From NCBI GenBank assembly GCA_024196135.1, contig JAMQCK010000008.1, forward strand, positions 124,001 to 188,000: DNA of 64,000 nt, given 5' to 3'. Shown here in pieces: positions 1 to 10,772 of the stretch. The position numbers were made by a program, and so were the translations under genes. Positions within the stretch are counted from its first letter, which is position 1, and each line of letters opens with the position of its first letter. Under the pieces are notes generated by a model, which saw nothing but the letters and a program-made list of their open reading frames with translations, made no database searches and was not told where the DNA came from. This DNA comes from Pleurotus ostreatus/Saccharomyces cerevisiae fusant. Its lineage: Eukaryota; Opisthokonta.

Positions 1-304
1 GATGTTCGTGACAGCGCTCTTGCACGACCCGGAGACGGCGGACGGCGTCGTTGACGCGAGTAGTGTGGTGGTTTTCGCAAGTGCCAACCGGCCATTCGAG
101 CCACCAATGGTTGGCTGGGTCGTTTCGGACGAGGCGAAGGTGAAGGGGGGACATGACATCATGGTCACTGTACTGAGGGACGCGCAAGATACCCAGGTCG
201 ATGGGCTTATGCATATGGGGCGGCGGTTCTTGCCCAAAGTCGGGTAAAATGCCCTCGCCCGAATGGATGACAAACTCAAGAGAGCAGGTCGGCGGTGCAG
301 TCAT
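1..304 (-). CDS. Unknown protein, N-terminal part, cut by the left edge
   Basis: A minus-strand frame opens with ATG at 304-302 and stays open to the window edge for about 101 residues. It starts MTAPPTCSLEF and has an aromatic stretch NHWWLEWPVG near residue 66. I do not recognise the family and see no signal peptide or membrane segment. The last bases before the ATG look like a 3' splice site (cccag followed by aaaccATG), and a gtaagt lies about 50 bases upstream, so an intron in the 5' leader is likely. The gene lies downstream of TRS23 on the same strand with about 430 bp between. A plus-strand frame at 2-247 is the antisense shadow of this one. Confidence 0.5.
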   Translation of the reverse strand, partial: MTAPPTCSLEFVIHSGEGILPDFGQEPPPHMHKPIDLGILRVPQYSDHDVMSPLHLRLVRNDPANHWWLEWPVGTCENHHTTRVNDAVRRLRVVQERCHEH

Positions 305-734
305 GGTTTCTGGGATAAAGCATGAGCAAGGTCTGCCTCTAGAGTGAGAGGCGACTTACTGATGGCTAGCGAGATGAGCTCGGCGCTTAATAGATCATGG
401 AGGGGTGAGGAGAAGCTTCGCCTCGTGCCGAGCATGAGAAGGGAACGACATGATGTCGACAAGTCCAGTAAATCGATAGCATTACACTTTACAAGTACAA
501 TGGAGGGGTGGCCCAAAGTCGCAGATGTGCGTTCAACCTATTCGCAGAACTCTGGCTCTCGGAACATATATCCGAGGAAAGGACATATATGAACCGGTCA
601 ATAATGAGTCTGCATATGCTGTAAGAAAGACGTAGGTATGTCTGTAGGGGAGCTCACCAAGTCAGAGCGATTGCAACTAGAGCGACAGACTGCCGGTCTC
701 ATGTAGGTTCCAGTGACTGCGTCGTCGACGTCCA
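305..734. other. Intergenic and leader region between TRS23 and the left-edge gene
   Basis: No convincing gene. A minus-strand frame at 516-301 has no good start and runs into a stop overlapping the ATG of the next gene. A possible leader intron (gtaagt near 357, acceptor near 309) would explain the sequence just upstream of that start. Confidence 0.4.
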
Positions 735-1308
735 TTACGATGTTATGCCGCTCCCTATTAGCGCGGTGATACGTTGGTCAAAGCCATCGCTTCGTATTGG
801 CATTTCGGGAGTATGGAAGGGATTCTTCATGACCGTGTCCCCGTAGGCTTCGTACGCCTTCTGGAGTATCGAGTCCGCAGAGGTCTCTGCTAGAGACGTC
901 AAGAGTACGAATTTGGTGCCTAATAAGACGTTCAGCAAGCAACTAGACAGCGATATAAGAGAAACGACGCACCTGTCTGAGTGAGGAATATGTTCATCTT
1001 GAACGATTCCCCCTCGATCACTTGCGCGCCCGAGCTCGAGCCCATGGGCGACAACCGACTCGTGATAGCGTGTATACCGTGCAGAGTACCAGCCAGCACG
1101 AGATACTCGTTCGACGTGAGCTGCGCTAGTCCATCTTGGCAGGGAGCGCGTGTAAGAGTTCGTCGTCGCCTACGCGCTGCCGTAAGCTAAGAACCTGCGA
1201 AGTTCCTCTGGTAGACGAGGCCGCCGGCTTTGTTGATGACCTAGAAGGGGGTGAGGGACGTGGGGGAGGAGGAAGCGGGGGATGTACCCAGAGGCCGTAG
1301 ATGGCCAT
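735..1308 (-). CDS. TRS23: TRAPP complex subunit Trs23/TRAPPC4 (sybindin-like)
   Basis: Core subunit of the TRAPP tethering complexes, which act as exchange factor for Rab GTPase Ypt1 in ER-Golgi traffic. Four exons on the minus strand fit well: 1308-1288, 1240-1195, 1134-973 and 920-735. The joined protein is about 140 residues. It opens MAIYGLW-VINKAGGLVYQRNF, has SNEYLVLAGTLHGIHAITS in the middle, and ends with the very conserved block KNPFHTPEMPI and FDQRITALIG. That covers the whole longin-like fold of the family. The first exon codes only seven residues. The introns are 47, 60 and 52 bases, the second with a weak donor (gttctt). The start lies 86 bp from the start of the plus-strand glutaminyl cyclase, so the two probably share a promoter. 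Confidence 0.95.
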
Positions 1309-1394
1309 GGTGGTAGGGAGTGAGAGGGCGATGCCTTGGCATCAGACGCTCACTCTGCTCTTACCGTCACTCACGACGGCGACGACCACCTGTC
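1309..1394. promoter_or_regulatory. Compact bidirectional promoter, TRS23 / glutaminyl cyclase
   Basis: Only 86 bp separate the start codons of two divergent genes. No clear TATA box is seen. Shared control is inferred from the spacing. Confidence 0.4.
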
Positions 1395-2856
1395 ATGCGG
1401 TTATGGTCGTCTTTTCCCTGCCGGGGTAAATCTCGATGGCTTGGAACCTCCCTTGTCGCGGTCCTCTCGGCTGGAATCGCGCTGGCGGCAGGCAGCCGTC
1501 AGCTCGTCGAACTTACGGCGACCGACATTGAGACCCTCGTCTCCGCCAAGGATCCCCTCAAGCAGATGGACCCATCCGACTCGTCCTCGCATGTGTCCAA
1601 GATCCTCATTCCGCGCGTCGGTGAGTAGTACACGTTCAGCAGGTGCGCGCCACGTCTCACGCTCAGTGCAGTCGATACTGAGGGCAACACCCAGGTCCGG
1701 AAGTACATCGTTGACACCATGAAGGCGTTGAATTGGGAGGTTGAGGAGGACGAGTTCGAAGACGACACGCCAATGGGGAGGAAGCACTTCACGAATGTGA
1801 TCGCCACGAAGGACCCGAAGGCCGCACGACGCGTCGTGGTCGCTGCTCACTTCGATAGCAAGTATTTCGAGAATGGGGAGGTGAGTGAGGATGGAATTGT
1901 CGAGATCACCTATGTTCATTGTACAAAGTTTCTCGGCGCGACAGACTCTGCAGCGCCGTGCGCCATGATGCTAGACCTCGCAGAAACTCTGAACCCCATG
2001 CTCGACGCGCGCGCCGCCCGCTTCGACAGCGGTGAAGAGGACGACGATGACGTCGCAGATACGACTTTGCAACTCATATTCTTCGACGGGGAAGAGGCCT
2101 TCGTGAGGTGGACGGACACAGATTCCATCTACGGTGCAAGGTATGCCTGCTCGTCCGCTGCCTTACACGCGCTAATTTGTGATCACAGACACCTCGCCGA
2201 CAAGTGGGAGAGCGAGTATATCCAGTCAAATCAGAAACGCCGACTCATGGCACCTCAATCGACCGAGCTTTCCACGATAGAGAACTTCATACTGCTAGAC
2301 CTTCTGGGCGCGCCGAACCCAAGCATGCGCTCCTTCTTCTTGGACACAGCATGGCTCTACGACGAGTTCATATACGCAGAAAAGCGCTTGGGCGAAAGTG
2401 GCGCCCTGGCGTACGACGACGAGCAGGACATGGCGCCGGGGCAGTGGCGCAGCTGGTTCGCGCCGCGCTCGGAGCATCAGAAGAATATGGGAGGTATGGG
2501 GGACGACCATGTACCATTCCTGGCGCGAGGTGTCAGCATCCTGCACCTCATTCCGTTGCCATTTCCTGGCGTGTGGCATAAGTTATCGGTGCGTCGCGGG
2601 CAATTCGTTAGTCTACTATTCTCTGACATTGATTCAGGACGACGCATCCGCACTTCATCTCCCAACTATGCGTCGGTGGAACCTCATCCTGCGCGTCGTC
2701 ATGTCGGAATACCTCAACCTTCGCCCATCAGACCTCGTCGCTCGGGACGGAGGATCGTTCGTCAGGTCGAACGCGGAGCTCGTGCGTAGTCTACCTCTGG
2801 ACTTGTATCAGAACTCGAGCATGTTTGTTAGTAGGGCTGAAGTGTACGCGTCATGA
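1395..2856 (+). CDS. Glutaminyl-peptide cyclotransferase-like protein (M28 fold, membrane-anchored)
   Basis: Family enzymes cyclise N-terminal glutamine of secreted proteins to pyroglutamate, using one zinc ion in an M28 aminopeptidase fold. Five exons: 1395-1620, 1672-1880, 1929-2140, 2189-2588 and 2638-2856. The N-terminus has basic residues followed by a hydrophobic stretch (LGTSLVAVLSAGIALAAG), fitting a signal anchor as in Golgi isoQC. Hallmarks in order: AHFDSKYF, GATDSAAPCAMMLDLAE (zinc-binding Asp), FFDGEEAF (Glu ligand and catalytic Glu), the substrate-pocket segment RWTDTDSIYGARHLADKW, and HLIPLPFPGVWH with the third zinc ligand, His. All catalytic positions I can compare are present. 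Intron 2 is 48 bases with no stop, so a careless model would translate it. Full length for the family, about 420 residues. It converges with the iminopeptidase gene. Confidence 0.92.
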
Positions 2857-3067
2857 CGAGGGTGGGTGCATGCAACTGGGAACGGACTTTGGCAGGATGT
2901 GTACGCTACCATGTCGAAATGCTATTATTTATCAACAGCCATCTCATTACTGGCCCATCTCCGTCACCGGCCTGCGCGTTGTGGAAGCGTCCGAGGTGCG
3001 TCTGGCGTTTCTACTTCGCATTCATATGCTACTACACAGGTACGTATTCAATGATCTTCCGCGTCGC

Positions 3068-5075
3068 TCAATCCCGCTCGCGCTTGCTCAGCTTAAACAA
3101 CATGTCGAATACGCCCTTGGGATCTTGCCGTACCGCGGAGTGGAAGTGCTGGTTGGTGATCCATTGCTCGACATTTGGCACGGCAGCGACAACTTCCTGC
3201 ACAAGGTCGAAGGGCACATACCTGTCAGAGCGGTTAGTACGGTCAGAGACGCGAGCAAGCCATTCACTGACATGTCCGTGAAGTAGCTATGTTATGCAGC
3301 GCGTCAGTCGAAGTCGCAAGGATACAACTTGAGCTACGCACGTCGCCGATGTCACCTTGACCTTGTTCTTCGACAGACGCTCACGATCGTAGAGCGCAGG
3401 CCAGTCCGCTTTCTCTGCCAGAAGATGCGCGGCGCCCTTCAGTGGGCGCAGGTTCACGAAGTCGTCCAGCATTTCCGGGAAGATCTATCAAGAATGAGGG
3501 CCTTGACGCACGTCCCTCGGTTCGAGGTACGATCTTACCATTTCACCTGTGAAGTACACCGGTTGGTCTTCCTTGTCCTTCTGCTCGGCCCACACAAATT
3601 GCGGCTTGTTCTTCAGGACGCGCGAAGCCGCCCATTGGGCGGGTTTGCTGCGAAAGTTGTCAGGTCTGCAAGGTTACCGCTGGTGCGACTTACCCAGAGC
3701 AATATATCGGTTCGTGCAAGATGAAGTAGATCGGGTTTTGGTCGAATGAGTGACCCGCTTCGACACGGCTCAAAAGATGATAGGTGAGTTTGCCGTGGAC
3801 CTCGAGATCATTCGTCGCCCTCAACACCAATTCTGCAGCCATTGAGGGAATCGCCAAATCACAACGGAGTTCACGCACGATGGATGGTGTCGATGCCGTC
3901 TGTGGGACGTCAGAATGTTCTGAGCGAACGTGCTCATAAGCGCAACTAACTCTTCGCTCCAAAAGCAATGCCCAGGGCCTGGAAGCGCTGTACAGATAGC
4001 CGCCCGCCGCTGGGGAGCGTGATGTCGTTCGCCTCCAGGTAACGTAGGATCTCCCGCACCTACGCCCTCGTCAGAAGTGCTGACAGCCGTAGTCCTCAGC
4101 GGCCAGCCTTACCCTCTTTATGTCTTGCGGATACTTCTCGTAGTAAATCTTGTTCCTCTCGGCGACCTGCTCTGGAGCCGCGTCAGCTTGCGTATCACGA
4201 CCATAGATCACGACCCAACTGGCAGTCGCCTCATAATTGCCGACAGGATCATCAAGTAGCAGGGGCGGGATCCCTCCCGTGGTGAATACCTCCTTCAGGC
4301 TGTCCGGGAAGAACGAAAGGTATGTGAATGCGCAGAATCCGCCGAAGCTTTGACCGAGTATAGTCCATTTGCGTTGCTCCGGATCGTCCTTGTGTCCGAT
4401 GAGAGCCTGGCGGATGGCCTCGCAGTCGCGAACTGATGCGGTTCCTTCAATGCTTTCGGCGAAGAAGTGAAAGAGTCAGACGTGCCTATATTGTCTGCGC
4501 GGAAGTGCCTGCAATACTCTGCAATTTCCTTGTCACTCTTCTCTTGCAGAACCTCTGCAGACAGTGGTGTGCTCAAGCCAGTCCCGCGCTGGTCCAACCA
4601 GAGCGTCTACCTCAAGGTCAATAATCGCTGGAAGGGCACATGCTTCGACCTCTGACCTGATAGCCGCGGCTATGGAGCTGTATAGACATCGTCAGCCCTG
4701 GAAGGTGGACTTTTCGCCGTACGTACCTCCGACGCCATCCCCGACACGGTAAGCAGGTCACATTCGAACCCAGGACCTCCTTGGAGGTAGACCACTGCAT
4801 AGGCTACTTCAGCACTGGCACACGATAGGTACCGATGCAGTGCACGTACAGTAAGGCAGCGCAGCCTGCTCCTCCGGAGTCTTTGCCTTGTCAATTGAGA
4901 ACAAGTTCCGCGCGAATACTCGTATCTTCGGCCCCTCCGGATTCCCATAATCAAGTGGCAGGGTGAAGAATCGCTCAATGACCTTCAACCCATCTAGCGT
5001 ACCTATCAGATCGCTATAATCGACCTCGGAAGCCAGTAGACTGACCAGTGATGATGTACGATTCGGCATCCTCAT
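3068..5075 (-). CDS. Proline iminopeptidase (prolyl aminopeptidase, S33 alpha/beta hydrolase)
   Basis: Releases N-terminal proline from peptides, probably in the cytosol since no signal peptide is seen. The start is ATG 5075-5073 and the stop TGA is at 3070-3068. Exons join to show VYLQGGPGFE (oxyanion region), LDQRGTGLS, the nucleophile elbow GQSFGG (around 4345-4363), VRATNDLE-type and ILHEPIYC segments, then FTDMYVPFDL and ITNQHFHSAVR near the C-terminus, ending KLSKRERD. At least nine introns interrupt it. One intron, after RADNI, appears to begin with GC instead of GT (near 4486): the GC-AG splice restores the conserved NI-VRDCEAIR, whereas the nearest GT donor needs a 29-base intron. 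The exact ends of the introns around 4150-4250 and 4600-4850 are less sure. Confidence 0.9.
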
Positions 5076-5837
5076 CACGTAGGGGGTAGAAGGCAGCGGG
5101 AGGCATGGCTGGATGGAATGCGAATGCGGAGAAGAGCGTTATCTGCATTGGGCGGTCTTCTCGCCGGTATATATATCGTGGCGCATGCCACAACGGTCCG
5201 ACTGACTGCAATCGGCACGCATGGTCGTGCAAGGTCCGGGCGGTATTCGGGCTGGCGAGGTTGGAGGTTGAAGGTTATCACAATAATAGCAGAGCGAACT
5301 GATGACTGCGATTCAAGTCAGCGCATACAGCTACGTACACAAGCCATTATACAAGTACAATGAACGGACAACCGGGCGAGTCCTTGTCCTACGCGTGTCC
5401 GAATGTACCGTACATGTCCTAGTGTTGCACTTATCCAAGCAACGGGGCGCGCAAACAAACCGTAGTAGCGAGTAGAACGAGCACGACAACACAAATATGG
5501 TGTACGTAGTCAGCGCACGCACGCGAGAAATAGGTTGGTGGAGAACAAATATTCAGGAGGCAGAGGAAGGGGGACAGATAGTGATAGCATAGATGAAGGA
5601 AACACAGCGTAAGGAAAGAGGGGGGTCGGCGTTACATCGACGAGGCGCGATGCAAGTACAAGATCGTAACGTATTATTCCACAATTCTGCTGCATTAGAC
5701 GAAGCGTGCGGGGGTCTAGACGGCGGGAGAAGATAAACAGATATGAGCTTGAACTTGCATACAATTGGCGGTCGGCAGTACACTTCTTGGACTTCGATTG
5801 CCTTTCTTCTTCTTTGATTTCGACGAGGCGAGGGCGC
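5076..5837. other. Intergenic region upstream of the iminopeptidase
   Basis: About 760 bp between the start of the iminopeptidase and the stop of the YTH gene, both on the minus strand. It should hold the promoter of the former and the 3' end of the latter. The frames present are short and lack family signatures. No repeat or RNA gene was seen. Confidence 0.4.
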
Positions 5838-8358
5838 TTAGAACGTCGGCATACCCATGAAGTTCTGACCGCCACCCTGCGGCCCAGGACTCGGGTTGCG
5901 CATGACGCTCTGCTGCATGGCCTGGTTCTGCGGCATGCCGAACTGCGGGGAGCCAAGGCCCATGCCGTTCATGCCCATGCCCATGTTGTTCATCTGCTGC
6001 ATTTGCATCTGCATCTGCAGCATTGGGTTCATGGCGGGCAGTTGGTAGGGGCTCTGCATAAAGAGGTTCGGCGAGGCTTGCTGCTGAGCAAGGTTCGGTG
6101 ACGTGCTTCCAAGCTGAGGGCTGGCGAGCTGCGCGGGCGTCGCGATGGGCGAGACGGCGGCGCTGCCCTGCGTCGAGTTGTTGTTGCTCTGCTGGGCCTG
6201 GATTTTCTGCATGGACTGCAGCTCGTAGAAGGCGAAGTCCTGCAACAGAGATGTCCGGGCGGGGTGCGTAGCGAAGATACGCAGCATCTCGAGACCCGCG
6301 TCGGACAACAGCTCTTGCGTATCGCGCGAGTTCGTCACGGGCTTACGCTCCTGCGTGTTGCTGCAGCAAAAATCAGCGTCCATGAAGAGGCAAGGCGGAT
6401 AGGTCATACTTGAGTTTGATGTGGCGCAGGCTGACGTTCGGAATATCGCGAACAAAAATCCATCGGACTTTGAACACGCCCTTCCACTTGTCCGAAGCCC
6501 AGACAGTGCTGCTCCGCGTGTAATCCACCGGCGTCAGCATCTCTGCCATACCGCAGAAGTGACCACTACCAGCTGCATTAGTCACCTGACAGACAAGCTA
6601 CGACGTTTGCATACCTAGCGTTCACACTGAAGAACAGGTAAATGGGCCCGCGGCCAGCCGTCTCCTTGAAAGCCTTGTCCAACCGCTTGTTGCCCGGGTC
6701 AGTCGAACTCCAAATCTCGTACTTGAGCGACTTGTGGACATCATCCTCGGTATAGGACTTGATGACGAAGTACCGCGCCTAAGAGATGTGAGCTAAGATT
6801 GACCTAACACTGACTCAAGAACAACGCACAAATTGAGGCCGAATGTCGAAGTTGGAAGGATTATAGCCTTTGGCAGCGATAAGCGAGGGAACATCGATGG
6901 GCGCATTAACGAAGCCCTGCAGGGACGGCGCCGGACCGGGCTGACCGCCAACTGGCGAGGTCGCACCGCCAGTGTTGTTCATCCCGAGACGAGGCTGGCC
7001 CCCCGTGTTGTTCTGCTGCAAGTACTGCGCAGGAATGGGCGGCACGCTCGGGATGTCGTTGCCCCCCTTGAACTGCAGGTTCGGGTTCGACCGCCTTGGC
7101 GTGATGCTGCGCTCGCGCGGTTGCTGCTCCCAGCCCTGGCCGCCGTAGTTGCCAGAGCCCGTTGGCGTCTTGCGACCGCCATAGTCACTGCCGGGACCCC
7201 TCGCGTTGCCTGGAATGGGGTTGCGCATGCCGGGCTGTTGCTGGGGCGGTGGGTGCGCAGGGTTGAAGCGGGGCGGATGGACGCTCTGGCCAGCACCCTG
7301 GAAGGCGTTGCCACCGTGCGCGTAGCTGTTGTTGCTGATCTCGAGCGCCGAGAGCGCGCGCTGAACATCGTCGATGGCTCCGCTGCCGGTAGACGAGATG
7401 GAACCGCCCGGTGTGCGCCATTCGTTGTTCCCGTTGTTTCCCCAGGGCGAGGAGCGGCCGATGGGGCTCATGGGACCATATGGCTTGTACTCTTCGTCGT
7501 AGATTCCTGGTTCTTCCGCCGCGTACCCATACTCTTCCTCGGGCTCCTGACTTTCCGGCGCAGAAGGCGTCTGCGGGGCCGCCGCGCCATGCGGGAGGGG
7601 AGTCTGCAGCGTGCCTGAGCGCTTGAGGCCGGTAAGATGCTGCTGCTTGTTGCGCGCGGCCCCGTACGTCATGGACTGATGGCGTCGCACACCGGACGCA
7701 GCGGGGGGAGGAGAGGGCACCTGTGGTGGGTTGCCGTACGCGGTGGGCGACAGGGGCGAGCCCGCGGCCTGAGGGTCCTCCTGCGGCTGCTCCTGCGCGA
7801 GCTTCTAGGTTCAAGTCAGGAGTTGCATCACTATACGGCGGGAGGAGCAATCACCTCATCATCGTGCGCGTTATACGCCCCGATCGCGCGCTGGAGCTCC
7901 CAGTCTTCCTCGTCGCCTTCGTGGCCCGCGATGGCCGACAGGCTGTTCAGCTTGCTAGGGGTCATCGTGCCCGACTTGGGGGCCTTGCCTTGGAACGCTG
8001 CAGTAATGATGAGCCTCATGCATAATTGTGACCGACCTTGACCAGCGCACGATCCTCGATCGACCGGGGCTGGACAACAGGAAGGGTACCGAAACGATTG
8101 CTCACCACGATGGTAACGGGTAGGGAGCGACGCCTGCCTGTGCAGGGAGCTCTTCTCGCCGACAGCACCAACGCCACCGACCCAGCCCTCGCCCACGACT
8201 TCGTCTTCATTCCAATTCTCTCCTTCCTCATACTCCGAGATCGTGTCCTTCGCACCCGCCCTCGCCGCCCGCGACGATGAGGAGATCGTGTGATGTCGCC
8301 TGACGCCGCCCGATGCCGGCGGCGACGACGGGGAGCCGGGCACCGCGTTGTTCGACAT
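5838..8358 (-). CDS. YTH-domain m6A reader protein (YTHDF/Pho92-type)
   Basis: YTH proteins bind N6-methyladenosine in RNA and steer mRNA decay or translation. The start chosen is ATG 8358 ([10 protein letters not shown]). The N-terminal half is disordered and rich in Ser, Pro, Gly and Gln. The YTH domain lies in the last third: [73 protein letters not shown] and [11 protein letters not shown]. The Trp residues of IWSST and of the WASDKW segment sit where the aromatic cage is expected. After the domain comes a Met/Gln/Asn-rich tail (repeated QM and [10 protein letters not shown]) that could promote condensation. Several introns cut the N-terminal part (near 8100, 8030 and 7840) and the YTH domain (near 6800, 6600 and 6380). 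The layout, a disordered N-terminus with YTH near the C-terminus, is that of YTHDF proteins. Confidence 0.93.
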
Positions 8359-9043
8359 CAGATGGTCCGCTAGGAGGGGTCCGTGTAGCAAAGGGTTGGC
8401 GATGATCCGAGGCTCAGCTTTGCATGAAAGGGGGAAGCGTGCTCGTCGTCGCCGTCGACAGCGACAAAGGTGAGAAATCCAGAACGGAAAGAGGAGAAGA
8501 AAACGTTTCGGTCGAGATCGTGCGTGGGAGTTCCCGAGATCGCATCAACCGTTGCCTCCAGCTGGCATGCCAGTTGCCCCGATATTCTTCCCCCTTTCTC
8601 GAGTGAAGTACGCAGAGATTTCTACAGAAGACGGTAGCCAAGAGTCTCGTCTAGCTGTGCTGTATTTTCTGCAAAGAGAAGCCCCTTTTTCGAGACACTG
8701 ACAAGGCCTTACACTCGTGCATGATTACCATCGATGCAGTCTCGACACAAATGAACATCACAGTCTGGCCCTCTCTTGTTGACGACTGGGCCACTTCCTC
8801 GCTGTGGATGAGGTATACCATCGTTACCCGATGGGCGATAGCGGTGGCCGGTCGGCAAGCTCGCTTCACTGCAAGCATCGCGTCGTAAAAGCCTTCTGAA
8901 AGCATGATTTCCCTCTAATAACGACAGGCGTGTGTGAGTGATATAGCGACAGCGATATGCGATGAGTACATACGGGGAAGCATAGTCCCCGAGAACTAGG
9001 GTATAATGGTAGACGTACGACAAGTGGGCCGAGATCAAGCAAA
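8359..9043. other. Intergenic region between the EH-domain gene and the YTH gene
   Basis: Holds the promoter and leader of the YTH gene and the 3' end of the EH-domain gene. An 84-codon minus-strand frame at 8905-8651 (start MLSEGFYDAM) has no recognisable motif and is not called. Nothing else is seen. Confidence 0.35.
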
Positions 9044-10663
9044 CTAGCTCAGTATAGGCCGCGGTTTTGTCCTCGGCGGAGGTGGAGGCGGGCGTAGACG
9101 AGTACCGGACGAGAGCGTCGACTTGCGCATTTGCGCTCTTCGCAACTCCTCGTCGATGCGCCACATCCCTCTCACGAACGCATCCCGGTCCAGTGAGCCT
9201 CTCTGGATGGCATCGACCTCATTCCTGCTCATAGAGTAAGTGCTCCATGTCGGACTTGGCAGCGAGAATTCCACGTACCATATCTGCGCCAGCTTGTGCT
9301 TCTCCAGCCTTGACCGCTGCCATATGAGGCGCACGACGCGACCATCCAGCCTGTCCTCGTCCGTGACCGCCTGATCCACCTCTATGTCGTTACTGTCGTT
9401 CAACGGATGTCCGTCCTCTCCCGTGATCAAGTCGACGGACAGTCCGCGCCACCCTGCTGCCTGCCTAGTCTTCCGAGCTGCGGACGGACTCAATAGCGTA
9501 GGCTTCTTCTGCGCAGCCTTCCTACTTTGTACGACGTTCCCATTGAACACGCTTTCATACCGTGCGCGAGCTGCCGGTGGCACCGGCGTTGGCCGTGACA
9601 GCACAAGCTTTGACGGCCCGGCGCTGCGAGCGTTGTGCGTAGAGCTGGAGGTCTGGGAGGTCGCGGTGCTCAGAATGGAGGAGCGATCGGAGGTAGAGGA
9701 ACGGGAGGGAGGCGCAGGTGGGGGCGCTCTACGGCCAATAGCGGTCACGACGCTGGAAGTGGACGCGGGGGAGATCACGTAGGGCGAAGATGGGCTAGAA
9801 GTAGACGGTGACGTCGAGGCTGACGATCGAACCGGGGGAGGGGGCGGCATCTTGAGAGATGGCAGGCGTGGGGTGGACGCAGAGGCGGCGGCAGCGGCAC
9901 TGACAGCCACCGCCGGCCGCTGGGGTAGCTTCGGAGGAGCCGATTTCTGCATGGCACGCGCTTTATCCCAGTCGCGCGCAATCAGAGCGGCGGACGTGGG
10001 GCTGCCGTACGATGAAGCAGCAACGTCCTCGAACGACTCGCCTCCAAGGCTCGCGGAGTCCGCCTCGCTGCCGGCTAGATCGACGGGGTACGTCGCGATG
10101 TACTGCGAGGAGCTGCTGGTGCTGGGCGACGAGGCGAGGTCGGTGTCCTCGGAGAGAGAAACGGAGTGGAAGGAGGAGACAGACGAGGTGGGCGCGTGTC
10201 CTGAGCTCTTTTGCGGGACATCGAGCTTGCCGGGGGGATATGTGTGCTCCGCGGGCGCGCCCTGTGCGGGTTTTGCGGACGAGGCCGAGGAGACTGATTT
10301 GAGAGATGCGAAGGAGGGTTTGCGTGGAGGGAGAGGGGGAGCCTTTCCGTTCGTCGTGCTCGTCGGCGACTCGAGGTTGATGAGGAGACCGGATTTTGGT
10401 GGCGGCTTCTTCGGCTCGTAGACCTTGTACGTCTGCACCGGGGAAGGTGAGGGAAGTCCGTCGTCCAGCACCCAGTCTTTGAGGTCGATAAGGGACGTTT
10501 TCCTGTCGACGGATGGAGGTGAGCCCGACCGTGATCTCGGGATTTCGGATAGAGTGCTCGGAGACAAAGTAGTCCTGGGCTTCGCGGGCACTTCAGGCCG
10601 GGTGGGCGACTTTGATATGTTTTCAAACGCGTTTATACGCGACTGAAGCGACGTCGAGGGCAT
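9044..10663 (-). CDS. EH-domain protein, IRS4/TAX4-like
   Basis: About 520 residues, mostly a long disordered region rich in Ser and Pro, with proline-rich stretches (PPLPPRKPS, PPPAPPSRS) that look like SH3 ligands. The C-terminus holds an EH-type domain: SNDIEVDQAVTDEDRLDGRVVRLIW, KLAQIW-NEVDA and LDRDAFVRGMWRIDEELRR. In yeast, Irs4 and Tax4 activate the inositol 5-phosphatase Inp51 and tune PI(4,5)P2 and autophagy. The same role here is inferred from the domain order only. One 54-base intron lies inside the EH domain (donor after the AQI codons near 9278). It carries no stop, so an unspliced reading would insert 18 residues. The start is set at MPSTSLQSRINAFE; an upstream in-frame start at 10723 adds residues with no conserved look. 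Head to head with ECM15. Confidence 0.85.
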   Translation of the reverse strand: MPSTSLQSRINAFENISKSPTRPEVPAKPRTTLSPSTLSEIPRSRSGSPPSVDRKTSLIDLKDWVLDDGLPSPSPVQTYKVYEPKKPPPKSGLLINLESPTSTTNGKAPPLPPRKPSFASLKSVSSASSAKPAQGAPAEHTYPPGKLDVPQKSSGHAPTSSVSSFHSVSLSEDTDLASSPSTSSSSQYIATYPVDLAGSEADSASLGGESFEDVAASSYGSPTSAALIARDWDKARAMQKSAPPKLPQRPAVAVSAAAAASASTPRLPSLKMPPPPPVRSSASTSPSTSSPSSPYVISPASTSSVVTAIGRRAPPPAPPSRSSTSDRSSILSTATSQTSSSTHNARSAGPSKLVLSRPTPVPPAARARYESVFNGNVVQSRKAAQKKPTLLSPSAARKTRQAAGWRGLSVDLITGEDGHPLNDSNDIEVDQAVTDEDRLDGRVVRLIWQRSRLEKHKLAQIWYVEFSLPSPTWSTYSMSRNEVDAIQRGSLDRDAFVRGMWRIDEELRRAQMRKSTLSSGTRLRPPPPPPRTKPRPILS

Positions 10664-10772
10664 CGAAGTCGACACCAAGAGCGGCGGATGTCTAAGCGCG
10701 ACGTCGCGCCTGACGATGATCAAATATTTCTATCCGCTTTCGGTTGATTCTTTGTTCTTTCTTCTTGCCCTC
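10664..10772. promoter_or_regulatory. Compact bidirectional promoter, EH-domain gene / ECM15-like
   Basis: 109 bp separate the two divergent start codons. The sequence before the plus-strand start is rich in T and C (ttctttgttctttcttctt), as is usual in fungal promoters. Confidence 0.4.

Noticed and set aside
2..247. Plus-strand frame at the left edge
   Set aside because: It lies opposite an edge-truncated minus-strand frame with a better start context. Neither has a family match, but the minus one has leader splice signals.
304..516. Minus-strand frame just before the left-edge gene, as a possible upstream exon
   Set aside because: Joining it through the gtaagt donor to any nearby acceptor meets a stop within a few codons. 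It is more likely leader sequence.
8651..8905. Minus-strand frame of 84 codons downstream of the EH-domain gene
   Set aside because: No motif; probably the 3' untranslated region of the EH-domain gene.
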